Shown piece by piece: positions 23,876 through 34,673 of a stretch of 64,000 nt of DNA. A model generated the notes under the pieces. That model saw only the letters and a list, made by a program, of their open reading frames with translations. It was not told where the DNA came from and ran no database searches. This stretch comes from Notospermus geniculatus. Its lineage: Eukaryota > Nemertea > Pilidiophora > Heteronemertea > Lineidae. The stretch spans positions 1 to 64,000 of the forward strand of contig NMRB01001638.1 in NCBI GenBank assembly GCA_002633025.1. Reading direction: 5' to 3'. The translations under genes and the position numbers were made by a program. Within the stretch, counting starts at the first letter, position 1; each line of letters opens with the position of its first letter.

Positions 23876-24642
23876 ATAAACTGTACTTGTATTTTACCGA
23901 TTCTTCACCGAGATGGCTCAGGAAACATCACATCCAATGATTCTTCATTCAACATCACATTTTACTATATTTCACCGACTCAGATATTGAACTTGTGTGA
24001 GAGATAAGATCTAGATTAGAAAGTTTTAAATTTTCAGGTGAAACATTTCAATTTAAACATCTAACTTCAGAACGTGGATCCACAGATTAATATTCTATTT
24101 ATAACAATAATGATGCGAATATGGAGATTTCTAATTTCAAGTTTCATATTTCAATTTGTTTAGACGAACTTTAAATGGATTTAACGTGTGGGCTTAGCCA
24201 TGCTCAGGTGACAGGAATAAAACCTTTTCCATTATAGATTGGAGTGTGAGACAAAGAGAAACCGGAGGCTAATCAGCTGAGGAATTGGTGAAATGAGAGT
24301 TAAATGACCTGAAGGATGAAATCTAAACAATACCTCCAGGATGGAGATCTATCTGAGCATTAAAACCTGTAGCGCAGGCTGTGACAAGTGAGACTTCATC
24401 TCTGAAGAGAAATCTCCGCTTATCTCTCTGCGTTTACCATGGGCTGGAGACAATATTGGAAAAATACGATCACAGAAAAGGTCAATGTGTTTGAAATTCG
24501 GCGGAATGTCAGAAAACCATAATTCCTCAGAAAGTGTCAGCAAACAACCTTTAAGGCATGTCCACATGTTCCCCCTTAGAATAACAGCAGGAGTTGGCAG
24601 GGCAATATCCGTTAATAACTTGCTTCATTCCCCAAATCCTAC

Positions 24643-24757
24643 ACAGAAGAAGAAACTGTGCCCCTCTAGTACAACACATCGGTTTTCCAACCCCTACAGA
24701 CACAAGAAGAAAATGTGCCCCTCTAGTCCAACACATCGGTTTTTCAGGAAAGCAAGG
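24643..24757. repeat. Short direct duplication (GTGCCCCTCTAGT)
   Basis: Two copies about 60 bp apart share GTGCCCCTCTAGTMCAACAC, then ATCGGTTTT. Confidence 0.7.
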
Positions 24758-25278
24758 AAACAGCAATGTCATACATCACCCCGGTAAAAAGGACCCTGGG
24801 GCATGACGCAGAAAAAATTTCTGCAAGATGAGTGTGCTAAAAAAGTATATGGAGCACTCCCGATGTGGGTGATTTATTGGTCAAATCACGCCGGAGAACA
24901 CACTCCAGCAGAAAGCAAACAACAATATCCGTGGCAAATATGTTGTCGAGAAGCAATAAAGAAAGAACAATATATCAAGCTGACCAGTCAGTTTTAGTTT
25001 CTCAATGTGAAACCAAGAGATCTATGGTGCCAGGCTTGCTGGTGCTGTGGCAGCCAAAAAAGAACCATATAATAGCTGCATCTCTATAGATCCATGAAAT
25101 TAATTAAGAATTACGAGAATTTGACCACGCATGCGCTTTTTAACCCATACTGCTGTTGTTCAGTCGCTGGTGAGTTCCATTAATGAAACTTACCAGTGAA
25201 TAAATTGGAACCTTGGGATCATGAGCGTTAAAAAACGTGGGAATCATCTACTCAGTGGCAAACACGTTGTGGAATCTC

Positions 25279-25376
25279 ATCCTCCCACAGCAGGGCTTTG
25301 GTCTCGCTCCTCTTCGTACACTCGCACACAAAGTAAGTGGATGAAGAGGAGCGAGGTCACTGCTGTGGGAGGATGC
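25279..25376. mobile_element. ATCCTCCCACAGC foldback element with 8-bp TSD
   Basis: A 98-bp hairpin with arms ATCCTCCCACAGCAGGGCTT and its inverse is flanked by GGAATCTC at 25271-25278 and 25377-25384. An 8-bp duplication fits hAT-type insertion. Confidence 0.8.
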
Positions 25377-25716
25377 GGAATCTCAAAGTTTTCGACTTGA
25401 AAAGTTTGCAAAACCGACGTTGGGCGTCAATGTTGGCCGGCGACTTACAAGAGAAAAAACACGTTACACCTGCCTCAACTATCACTGAGATGAAACTGCC
25501 CCATGACTGCATGGGTTCAGCCTGATGAAGTTGTTCTCAATCTGCAACGATCTATAGTAAGTCAGTCCTATGTTGTGTGGAGACAGTTTGAAAATCTTTG
25601 ATTATGGTATCTACACCAAAACAAGGACCTGCCTGCAAATTGCACTGAGGTGATATTACATTGAAAGAAAGGCAGGTAAAACGCCATCTTTACTTGATGA
25701 TAAAAGCAAAGATATG

Positions 25717-25843
25717 GGGCCGATTTCACAAAGGGCGTTTAAGACTTAGACGCGTGTAACTTCGTCAAATGCATGGTGGAAATGTGTGCATTTAGTGAAG
25801 TTACACGCGTCTAAGTCTTAAACGCGCTTTGTGAAATCGGTCC
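25717..25843. mobile_element. 127-bp Harbinger-like MITE, TSD ATG
   Basis: Nearly perfect arms of about 47 bp start GGGCCGATTTCACAAAGGGC. ATG is repeated at 25714-25716 and 25844-25846. It is the same family as 51255-51375 (shared TTTAAGACTTAGACGCGTGT), with the loop inverted between the two copies. Confidence 0.82.
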
Positions 25844-26272
25844 ATGGTGATAAGTTTTAGTCCCCCGACCCAAAAGCACCATGACTGCTTCTAAGAGCAG
25901 TGCTTGGTTGCTTTTCTTAGTACCCGCACTTGCAGACAACCACCAATTCTCATCCTTCTTGTGCTATTGCTTGTGAAGAGCTGCTTAGATGCTTCTCAGC
26001 AGATCCTAACTGCTCCCCGTGCACTCCAACACTTAGCATCTTAGTACTTCTAGTGCACTGCAGAAGTGGGCACTTGCCATGAAAACTTTCTGCTTCAAGT
26101 ATCATTAGACGTTCTTGCTGAAGAAAGCAAACAACATCGTGACTGCCATATTGTCAGAAAGCGAATGACCCCTGGGAACGAGGTTGTAGTAGCCGTGGTT
26201 ACACAACATAAAATCCGCGGGTATAAAAGTATCAATTTGTCGTTGCAAAATTAATTTTGATATCAATTTAGC

Positions 26273-26397
26273 CTCATCTCGTGTCCAGAAGCCCTTTTTA
26301 TAATTCATTGTGGCAGGTTCTTGAAGATCTAATACTACCCCAGCCTACCCCAAATGAGCCGAAACTGAAAAATCAGTGTCGACAGAAAAACGCGCCA
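26273..26397 (-). repeat. Dispersed repeat, inverted partner of 33790-33917
   Basis: It shares GTGTCCAGAAGCCCTTTTTA, the GGCAGGTTCTTGAAG block and a GTGTCGACAGAAAAACGCG end with 33790-33917, in the opposite orientation. Confidence 0.82.
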
Positions 26398-26653
26398 CTC
26401 CAGTACAAAAATTGTCAAACAAAAGTCCATCATAATTTTTTGTACCCTTCAGGTACCAGCCTAACCAAAAATCAATGTTGGATCTGGTCACCTTTTTGGT
26501 AGTCAAACTCTAAAATCCAGAGTCTGGCTCATGCACTAATAGAAGCATACAAGAAGCACAGGTGTTGATAAAGACAGAGTTCCTTATGTGGTAAAGACGG
26601 CCAACTGCAAAGAAAGCCCGACAGTGCCACTGGCGCCTATTGGCAGTTAGATA

Positions 26654-26815
26654 TAGAGGCTATGCACTGACGTCATCAAATGACATCATCAATGGGTATG
26701 ACGCCACGTGTTGGATGGAAAATGGACGGATGGACAGATGCACTGCGTCAGCATGTCACAACGTTCCATCCAACATGGCGTCACCTCGCTGATGACGTCA
26801 CGTGCATAGCCTCTA
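26654..26815. mobile_element. CRE-bearing MITE (162 bp), TA target duplication
   Basis: The ends TAGAGGCTATGCA and TGCATAGCCTCTA are inverted, with TA at 26652-26653 and 26816-26817. TGACGTCA occurs at 26668-26675 and 26793-26800, and the right arm shares TGATGACGTCACGTGCA with the element at 16183-16337. Inner arms (TTGGATGGAA / TTCCATCCAA) fold further. Confidence 0.82.
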
Positions 26816-27838
26816 TACATGTAACGCATTTTTGCCTTAACTAAACCGGCAATAGGCAACGAAAGCACGAAACTGGACTTTCTGTGCTGTCGCCCCCGAA
26901 AGATACATTTGGCCAGGAATCACCAGGACAATGAAGACGGGCTTCACCAACACAAATCCTATCAGTCACTAAATGAGAATGGCCACATATCAGTTGCAAC
27001 CACAGAGGCATGGTGTTGGCAATGATTTCCTGTGTGAACACTATCGAGTGATTGATCTGCTCCTCGGGGTGGAGAAACGTATCGGCCAACATCTCAATAG
27101 CGCATATCTTCGGGCAGTGACGCCAGTTGGTCATACCATTAGTAAGCTTCGTGAATTATCCATGAGATGTTTCTCCGAATGTGTCAGGACTACTTGATAC
27201 ACGAGTAACCAACAATATGGAACAGTATCTCCTCATGAGATAAAGGGATTTTCATCAACAGAGGTTTAGAAATGTAGGCTGGGTCGTCCTGTCAAAACAC
27301 GGTCAGCACTGAAGTGCTCATTCACAAGGTAGGCCTACCAGTTAATGCAGTTGCACTTGCCAAGCCAGTAACCAGAAAACATCCAGAGATCCGGAGAAGA
27401 AATGAATGGATGGACCCCAGGGCCTGGACCAGATAACTGTAGTTGCCAACAAGACTCAAGATTGGAGTAATGCCTGCCAAATTGGCCATTTTCCATGATG
27501 ACCAGTTTAGGGAGGGTCATACAAAAGGTGGTCCATGTTGACACTGTGACCCTCCACTATTGCGATGAAGCCAGCATTGATTGCCCAAGAGGTATCCCTA
27601 TAAAGTACTTAGTCAGGGTTAATGAGATTTGTATGTCGTTGAGCAATGCCAGATCTCTGAGTGGTTATTTTGAGGATGTTCACTCTAGGATGATGAAGCG
27701 TGTATGTCCAAACTCATTTCACGACACTTTTCCCTGTTTGACGACCTTCATTAATTTCCTTCTTCCATTTAACGCTAATTTATTTGCAGAGAAAGTCTGA
27801 ATAATGTCCGCATCTGACATGTCTGACCTTCCAGCTTG

Positions 27839-28050
27839 TAAGCCAGCACACAAGCAATCTAATCGCCGCCGATCTTCTCTGCAGCCACCGCAGACTAGGC
27901 GATATCATTGGTAATGTTTGACAATGGACGCCCATCTCTGGCTAGAATATTCCATGGATCGCTGTCCCAGCGCACACCTGGTGTCAACAGCCGATTTTGC
28001 TCGATGACAAGCAAATCGCTTGCCATATTGCCTGGTTTGCTGCTGGCTTA
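27839..28050. mobile_element. CAGCACACC MITE, copy 2
   Basis: The ends are TAAGCCAGCACAC and TTTGCTGCTGGCTTA. It has the same orientation and interior as 19979-20199 but is more eroded. Confidence 0.75.
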
Positions 28051-28190
28051 AGTCAATGCGCCAACCTTGTTGATTTCAGGAACTGCTTTAGGCAGTGCAA
28101 TTTACATCACACTCATCTACTCCATCACTGTTCAAAACCTCATACATTTCAGATCTTAGTCTTCGTATTGCGATATCCAATAACATCGTA

Positions 28191-28216
28191 TTGTACATGT
28201 ACATGTACATGTACAG
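28191..28216. repeat. (TACATG)n microsatellite
   Basis: Four tandem TACATG hexamers, a self-complementary run. Confidence 0.85.
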
Positions 28217-29457
28217 TATTACATTTTCCCATCAGGGTCAAAGCCAAAGCATTATTGGCCCTGGTAGTACAGAGTAGGCCACCTCAAGCTACTTATGTTC
28301 CTCACTTGGATGGGGTCTTTTACTTGCCCTTGCAAAGGCACAAGGTACAAGGCAGCACAACTCATTGTCCCATGCACGGTTTTCAGAGCCAGGGATGATA
28401 AATCCCATATGGCCTGGGATTCGAAGCCGGGAGCTGCCACTTGCTAAACAGACGGAATGGCCACTTTTAAAACCTTTCAAGGCTCCTAACAACATCATCC
28501 CCTCGTTCACTGTTCAAACTGTTGATTTCATATATGTTTCCAAAAAGTCATCCTTAGATTCTGAATTTGTTTAGCTCAGCCACATCAGCCCAAAACATCA
28601 CATCATTGTTGTCCTGAGACTACGGTATGTCCACAGACTACGCTGATGGCAATCCTGTTTTTGTAGTTCATCATTATACACGACCATCGACAGACCTCAT
28701 CACTTCAATCACTATGTAGTCCATCCCCGTTCAGGTGCTATGAATAATTAACTGATGAAGGCAGTCATGGGTTTGATATAAATGTCGGTCTGATACTGTC
28801 GGAGTATTCATAGCGTATTAATCATGTTGTCCATTGCGTTAGTACACAATATGGACCAATAGGTTGTATTGTTTAAAGTGCATGTAGTCATGCACTCATT
28901 TATTAAGGCTGCAATGGGAATGGGAAAATGAACACTGCGATAAGTAGGCCTAAATATGACCAGTTGTTCTCATTTGAAAGATGCCCTTAAGACTAAGGCA
29001 AAACATTTGGGACTGATTTTTCTTGTGGTCCTGCCCCCCCCAAACGATGCCTTCGTCCTCAAAATACATGTAACTCCACTTTAGTTGGGGGGGGGGACCT
29101 CCAGTTCTTAATGATGTTGCTCTCCTCAATCACTCGTTTGCCATCAAGGCAGAGTAGATGGATCAACACTGCAAATCTGATTGAGCCAATCTAAGTCGAC
29201 ATCAAGGGAATCGTTTTCTGCTTCAATTGATCTTAAATTGCTTTAGGAATCGTGAACGGATGCAAACAAACCACAAAGAATTCGAAGCTGCATTGTAATA
29301 CTCCAGCTATATTTACCATGGGAGATGTTTGGAAGTCTCAAATTCGATCTACATCATGTTTTGATACAAAATTTACCTGAAGCATCATATTTACAGTATT
29401 ATCAAGTCTTGTCTTCTTTTTTGAAAGTTTGCAATGATGTCATTATGTTTGCAGACG

Positions 29458-29567
29458 GGTCCATATTCATAAGCATACTTAAGTCAAAGACAGTGTGATA
29501 CTTATCTTTTGTGTTGAACAAAGGGTAAGTATCACACTCAGACTTAAGTAGTTTTATGAATAAGGAT
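29458..29567. mobile_element. TATTCATAA foldback MITE
   Basis: CATATTCATAAGCATACTTA is inverted near 29540-29565 (TAAGTAGTTTTATGAATA). The inner arms pair as TGTGATACTTA / TAAGTATCACA. It resembles Harbinger MITEs by its end motif, but the target duplication is unclear. Confidence 0.65.
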
Positions 29568-32370
29568 TATGCTGAATGATACGTTGTGACTTTTGGATTT
29601 TTACAACGATTGGTTGAAGAAAACACTACTGAATATAGTCTCTCCCTAAACAACTGAATCCAGTGCCATTGGTAAAAATCTAAAAAGGCAATAAACCATT
29701 TCCCAGCAGACGATAAATATCTATTTTCTGATGTATTAATTGACATCACAGGAGCGTTCATATATATTAATGGCATCTATTCTAATGTGAGCATATTTCA
29801 CTTATCATTACTATATTTCATATATGCCGGGTTATAATGTGATAAACATCAATGTCCCTTGTATATTTTGAAAGATGGTTTTGTTCATCAGCAAAATTGA
29901 ATTCGCCAAAGGATGTTTCTCCCTGACAACTGAAATAACTGATGTGCTAAAAATGAAATGTGACAAAGTAGATTTGATATATAGGTCAGAATTAAACTGG
30001 AACAACGAATTTCGCACTGAAATATAATCGGCTCGAAATCAATAAGATGTAAAACTAATATTTTAACTGATACTTATAAATGACAATTTGGTTTTTTGTG
30101 TGATGATTAAAGTGTGTCCAAGAGGTAACACTTTTTTACTCATACGTTGCAGGGGTTTCAAAAACGAGTTTTTTTCATTTTTTTACGTAATCCCTCATCA
30201 GGATTATTAAAAATTGTATATGTAAACGAATAGGCCATAATTAACGGGATGTTGTTTATCAAACAATTTCTTTCTTCAAAAGTGTTACATCTTATACAAC
30301 ACTAAACAGCCGGGTTTTTAGAGGGCTGTTTTAAATTACAGCCCATAAAGCGAGATAGCTGCTTTAACTCAAACTGCATATTACTTGTATTTGGTACAAA
30401 TGAAATATGGTACATCTATCTTTTTGCACATATCCTCAACAAACTGATTTGAATACAGGAACATTATTCCATGAAAAAAAATACAAGAAATCAACGTATT
30501 TGTGTCTATTACTGGCTGCAACCAGATCATTTGGAAGCAGAACATTTGATATAAACCATATATTTTTTTGTCAATTGTAGTTTGTTATTCAGTAAGCAAG
30601 TTGATAAAGAACTGTATAGCATTCAGGCAATTTATCCTGCTGTTTTGATGGAGCAGTCATCCCATCCCATTCCTTGAAGGAGTGCCATCACGCTGCTGGC
30701 TGATTGTGATGCATGTCCAGACCTTTCTCTCCTTACGTTAATAGGATAGCCCCGGGACAAAAACTGTTGATAGCCGACTTCATGATCTTGGCGGCTGACT
30801 CATCCCAACTGAATATGGAAATAATGACACGGTAAAGGCAAAAATAGTCAGCCTGGCTGGTATGATAGATGGAATTGTGACCCAAGGATAAAAAGTAAAT
30901 GGCACAATGTAGGAAATCCCCCTTAAAGAGAGGTAGTCGTGGCAGTAAAAAATAGCACTAAGAATAATTTCGTGGTCCACGAAATTCACAATTTCAAAAT
31001 TACAAATTTCGTATTTTAGTGGATTATACATGTTCTAAATACTATTTGAAGGTAGCAAAGCCACAGCAGTTCTGCAGATATGCTCTATGTTCTTTAATAG
31101 TAGGAAATAAATCCCTGAAGTGAGTTAAGTATAAATGGATTCAAGATGGCGGCGTTTGATTCTCCATTCAGACACCATGACTGGCGCGACCAGTTCGCTT
31201 TAAGCAACAGGAAGAAGAAAAAAGGACTACCAGCATACCGCGGTACCAAACATCAGTAACAAAATGTTATTTTTGTTGTACGGTGGTGCTCCTCTATATA
31301 AAGGCGTATGTCGAAAAAGAATAGGATCCAGAATATATATAAGAATACTAAAATACATGTATTGCCATTTCAAAAGGAAAACCATTAGTGATTTCGGTGG
31401 CTTTTCATTTATAAAAAAAACACAACCACTCTACACGCTAACTGGTTGGGTTTGACAGATATTGGTTGAAAATGCAATTATACATTTTTTATTTGCCATT
31501 AACAAACTCAACTCTTTCAGCCGAGGCACAAAACACATTGTCTGATCAGGGATAATAATGTAGCTCCAAGTGGTCCATACACAAGAGCTCATCCTTTTTC
31601 ATTTTTTTCACTCCCCCTGTACATGCATAATGCTAGCGTAATGTTTTGCGTAAGTACACAGAGGTGTTGGCATACCCCCTGGTCAGTACCAGCGCCACTG
31701 TTGATGCTATCAAGCTATAGTGAGTTGAAAGTCCACAAGGACCGGTCGTGGAATCGCTGTTGTCACCAAGCAGTGAGATTGGTCTAAATTTTGGCAGCTA
31801 GTCATTCAAATTCTCTCAACCAATTTCAGAATACTTTGTACCACGTTCCATCGCTATCATGGCCGGTTAATGTTTCTGTAATCATTTTTTCCCCGACAGG
31901 AGGATCATACCTTTATCATCCATTTAATTTTGGAATGATATTTACATTACACATGCATTACGTGTAATGTACATAATGTGACGCTTTGCGTATTACGGCC
32001 ATTTATAATTCAAGAGCCTTGTCAACACAATTGATTACAAAAACTGAATTTGTGGAAAAAAGTATTTATTTTGTTTTTAGTGGCGAAATAAGGGTTTATG
32101 TTGTTACCAAATGGAATTTACTTGTAATGAAGAGTGTTCCGAAATTGATTGAATAAAACTCGGTGCAGTTACACTGTGCACTGCTTGCTGCACATTCTTA
32201 GACACTCAGCGTGTGCTTTGTAATTCCCATCAGCCAAAATCTCTCTTCACGGATAGGAAATTGCCTGTAAATGACATCCAGTGCATTTTCATTAATCAAT
32301 GTTGGCTTTATCATTGCACTACGTATAACCATGGATTCATTATCGACAAATGTCTGTGCAACGTGAAGTG
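29568..32370. other. AT-rich non-coding stretch
   Basis: There is no recognisable exon. A degenerate CTGATGA-like block on the minus strand near 30195-30204 is discussed under rejected items. A 37-codon ORF begins at an ATGGCGGCG at 31146. Confidence 0.55.
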
Positions 32371-32659
32371 CTAAGTGGCCTTTTAAGACATGATATGCAT
32401 GATCTCAATGGGTGTATACGCCTATGTACGGCTCCTGGTGTATGCATCTTCCCAACAGACTATCCACGCGCAGTGTTATTAAAACCTAGCAACTGAGTGT
32501 CACCTTTCCATGTTCTGTCATGTCCTATACTTACAAGTGGAGAAGACAATGGCTGATAAATTCCTGGTACCAGCCATTGAATCCCCAGTTAATGAAACAT
32601 CTTCTCCTGCATTTAAAATTCTGGAGGTTTGCAAAAACACGTACCGGTATATAAATTAC
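32371..32659. repeat. Segmental duplication, copy 1 (empty site)
   Basis: It is nearly identical to 32750-33288 except that two insertions present in copy 2 are absent. At CAGTTAATGAAAC (about 32588-32600) this copy shows the intact target of the hairpin inserted in copy 2. Confidence 0.9.
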
Positions 32660-32749
32660 TAGCAAAGTTACCCGTCCTACGGTCTTGTTGTTGGGAGGGT
32701 GTTTTTATTGGGGCACATCAGAATTTTATGGACTGAATAGCGAGTTATA

Positions 32750-33288
32750 CTAAGTGGCCTTTTAAGACATGATATGCATGATCTCAATGGGTGTATACGC
32801 CTATGTACGGCTCCTGGTGTATGCATCTTCCCAACAGACTAACCACGCGCAGTGTTATTAAAACCTAGCAACTGAGTGTCACCTTTCCATGTTCTGTCAT
32901 GTCCTATACTTACAAGTGGAGAAGACAATGGCTGATATTCATGGTAGCAAATGCTTTTACTTCAAGTTTTGCAGTACATCTACATGTACATTGGCCATTG
33001 CAAATCTTAAGTAAAACATTTCTTATTTTCCTAACGTTTATTGATGATGAACAGGAACTTCCTAACTATTATTAGTACCAGCCATTGAATCCCCAGTTAA
33101 TAGGGAGGTTTCGCAAGCGCCCGGTTAGGCCCTACGACGACGTTTATCTATTGTGTGGGTATACCCAAACAATAGATAAACGTCGTCGTATGGCCTAACC
33201 GGGCGCTTGCGAAACCTCCCTAATGAAACATTTTCTCCTGCATTTAAAATTCTGGAGGTTTGCAAAAACACGTACCGGTATATAAATT
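32750..33288. repeat. Segmental duplication, copy 2 (two insertions)
   Basis: It shares its whole length with 32371-32659 except for an inserted segment at about 32935-33075, related to the 23756 MITE, and the hairpin at 33102-33221. Confidence 0.9.
33102..33221. mobile_element. 120-bp near-perfect hairpin MITE, TSD AAT
   Basis: Arms of about 54 bp start AGGGAGGTTTCGCAAGCGCC and match their inverse with one or two differences around a loop near TGGGTATACCCA. AAT lies on both sides (33099-33101, 33222-33224). The uninserted site is present in the duplicate at 32371-32659, which fixes the borders. Confidence 0.9.
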
Positions 33289-33671
33289 ATGTACCTTAAT
33301 TACTAACGTATGTTCTAAATTGTAAAATATTGTGAAAAAATGCTTAATTTTTAGGTTTTTTAACACTTTTACAATTGGGGAATCCCTCCACAGTGTATAA
33401 ATAGAATTCCAGGTCACCAAAAGATTTCCCTGTCAAAACCATCTTGGAACCAATTTTTTTCTGATTTTTATTTGCTATAAACACAGACTGATACCTGGCC
33501 AACACATCACACCACCATTCATGACTTGTATGATGCCCAATCTCCAGAAGGAGCGAGACAAAAAATGAGCCTTCTCTCTTATAATATAGATGTACCTTAA
33601 TTACTAACGTATGTTCTAAATTGTAAAATATTGTGAAAAAATGCTTAATTTTTAGGTTTTTTAACACTTTT
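33289..33671. repeat. 82-bp direct repeats bracketing a 220-bp segment
   Basis: Bases 33289-33370 and 33590-33671 are virtually identical (ATGTACCTTAATTACTAACG ...). The enclosed segment keeps the minus strand open for about 110 codons (33344-33676), but the frame begins without ATG and I do not recognise it. Confidence 0.8.
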
Positions 33672-33789
33672 TTCAATTACCATTCTCTATCCACACATGT
33701 TATGGTCAAATATCCACCTACGTCATCTAGATGCATCCATATGCTCCACAGACATATAAATGTTGTCTTGTTTGACCATTTTTTACTGG

Positions 33790-33917
33790 CGTGACGCGTT
33801 TTTCTGTCGACACTGATTTTTCAGTTTCTGCTCATATGGGTAGGGGTAGTATTAGTATTAGGTCTTCAAGAACCTGCCATAAGGAATTATAAAAAGGGCT
33901 TCTGGACATGAGATGAG
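33790..33917 (+). repeat. Dispersed repeat, inverted partner of 26273-26397
   Basis: This copy directly abuts (31 bases before) the 33948-34509 repeat, so two unrelated dispersed repeats are neighbours here. Confidence 0.8.
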
Positions 33918-33947
33918 ACGAGCGTAGTCGGAGGGCGGAGCGATGTC

Positions 33948-34509
33948 ACAACCCTTGGTAGTCAGATGCATGATCCTGTATCCGATATCAAAACTGAAAT
34001 CAAATTGATCAAAAGATTAAAAAATGGTGGAGGGGACGTTTTAAGCATGAACCCTAAACATGCAACCCGTTTCTCTTGTGAAGGGCGAACCATTCTTGGA
34101 ACGGGCATTAACCTTCCACGTTGTATTAGATTTCAATCCCACTCTTATGTCCACTGTAAGACATAACGTTCTTGGTTTGTATTGTGACAAATGAACAATT
34201 ATTTTTGCATCTTCATCTTCATCGACAGAGCATGAATCCACATTTTTTCTTCCCAATTTGATGTCCTTTGACGTTGAGCAGAATTACATGCTAAGGTTAC
34301 ACTTGTTGAAAATACCCGTGTTTTTCCAGACCCGTGTCAAACCCGTGTGTACGAAAATCCCGGCGAGAGGTCACCCTACCACGTTGTAATTAAGTTGCCC
34401 GGCGACAGGTGCGCTGCATGCACTGACTCTTCGGTCATTTCTGTATTGGTACACATTGTTGGAGGCGCGAAAACGACGTCACTTAATGGCTGCGCCATCT
34501 GTAGCCGTG
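33948..34509 (+). repeat. Dispersed repeat, copy B of the 13.4/33.9-kb family
   Basis: This is the partner of 13415-13971 in the same orientation. Here sequence beyond the shared part continues to about 34671, ending GTAGTGTAACC, which is an inverse of GGTTACACTTG at about 34296. This suggests a non-autonomous DNA element with GGTTACACT ends. The ATGGCTGCGCC start found in copy A is present, but the frame is soon different. Confidence 0.82.
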
Positions 34510-34673
34510 CAAAGAACTAACGAAAACACGGAGATTTCGATTAGCACGGCGACATTGCCGTGTTTCAAAAACCTGTGTTTTTCAGACACGGGTTTCTGGA
34601 AGCCCGGCAATTCATACATGTAGGTGTGACCGCAAAAACCCCGAGGATTTTATGTAGTGTAACCACGGCTAAT

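Noticed and set aside
26841-27134. 97-codon minus-strand frame near 27 kb
   Set aside because: It looks protein-like in composition, but no family or splice context could be assigned.
30130-30205. Second hammerhead-like pattern on the minus strand (CTGATGAGGG ... GAAACCCC)
   Set aside because: The segment between the core boxes does not form a proper stem II and there are no inverted arms; at best an eroded remnant.
31146-31259. 37-codon ORF starting ATGGCGGCG with a lysine-rich end
   Set aside because: Good start context but no recognisable protein and only a weak donor-like gtaaca at its end.
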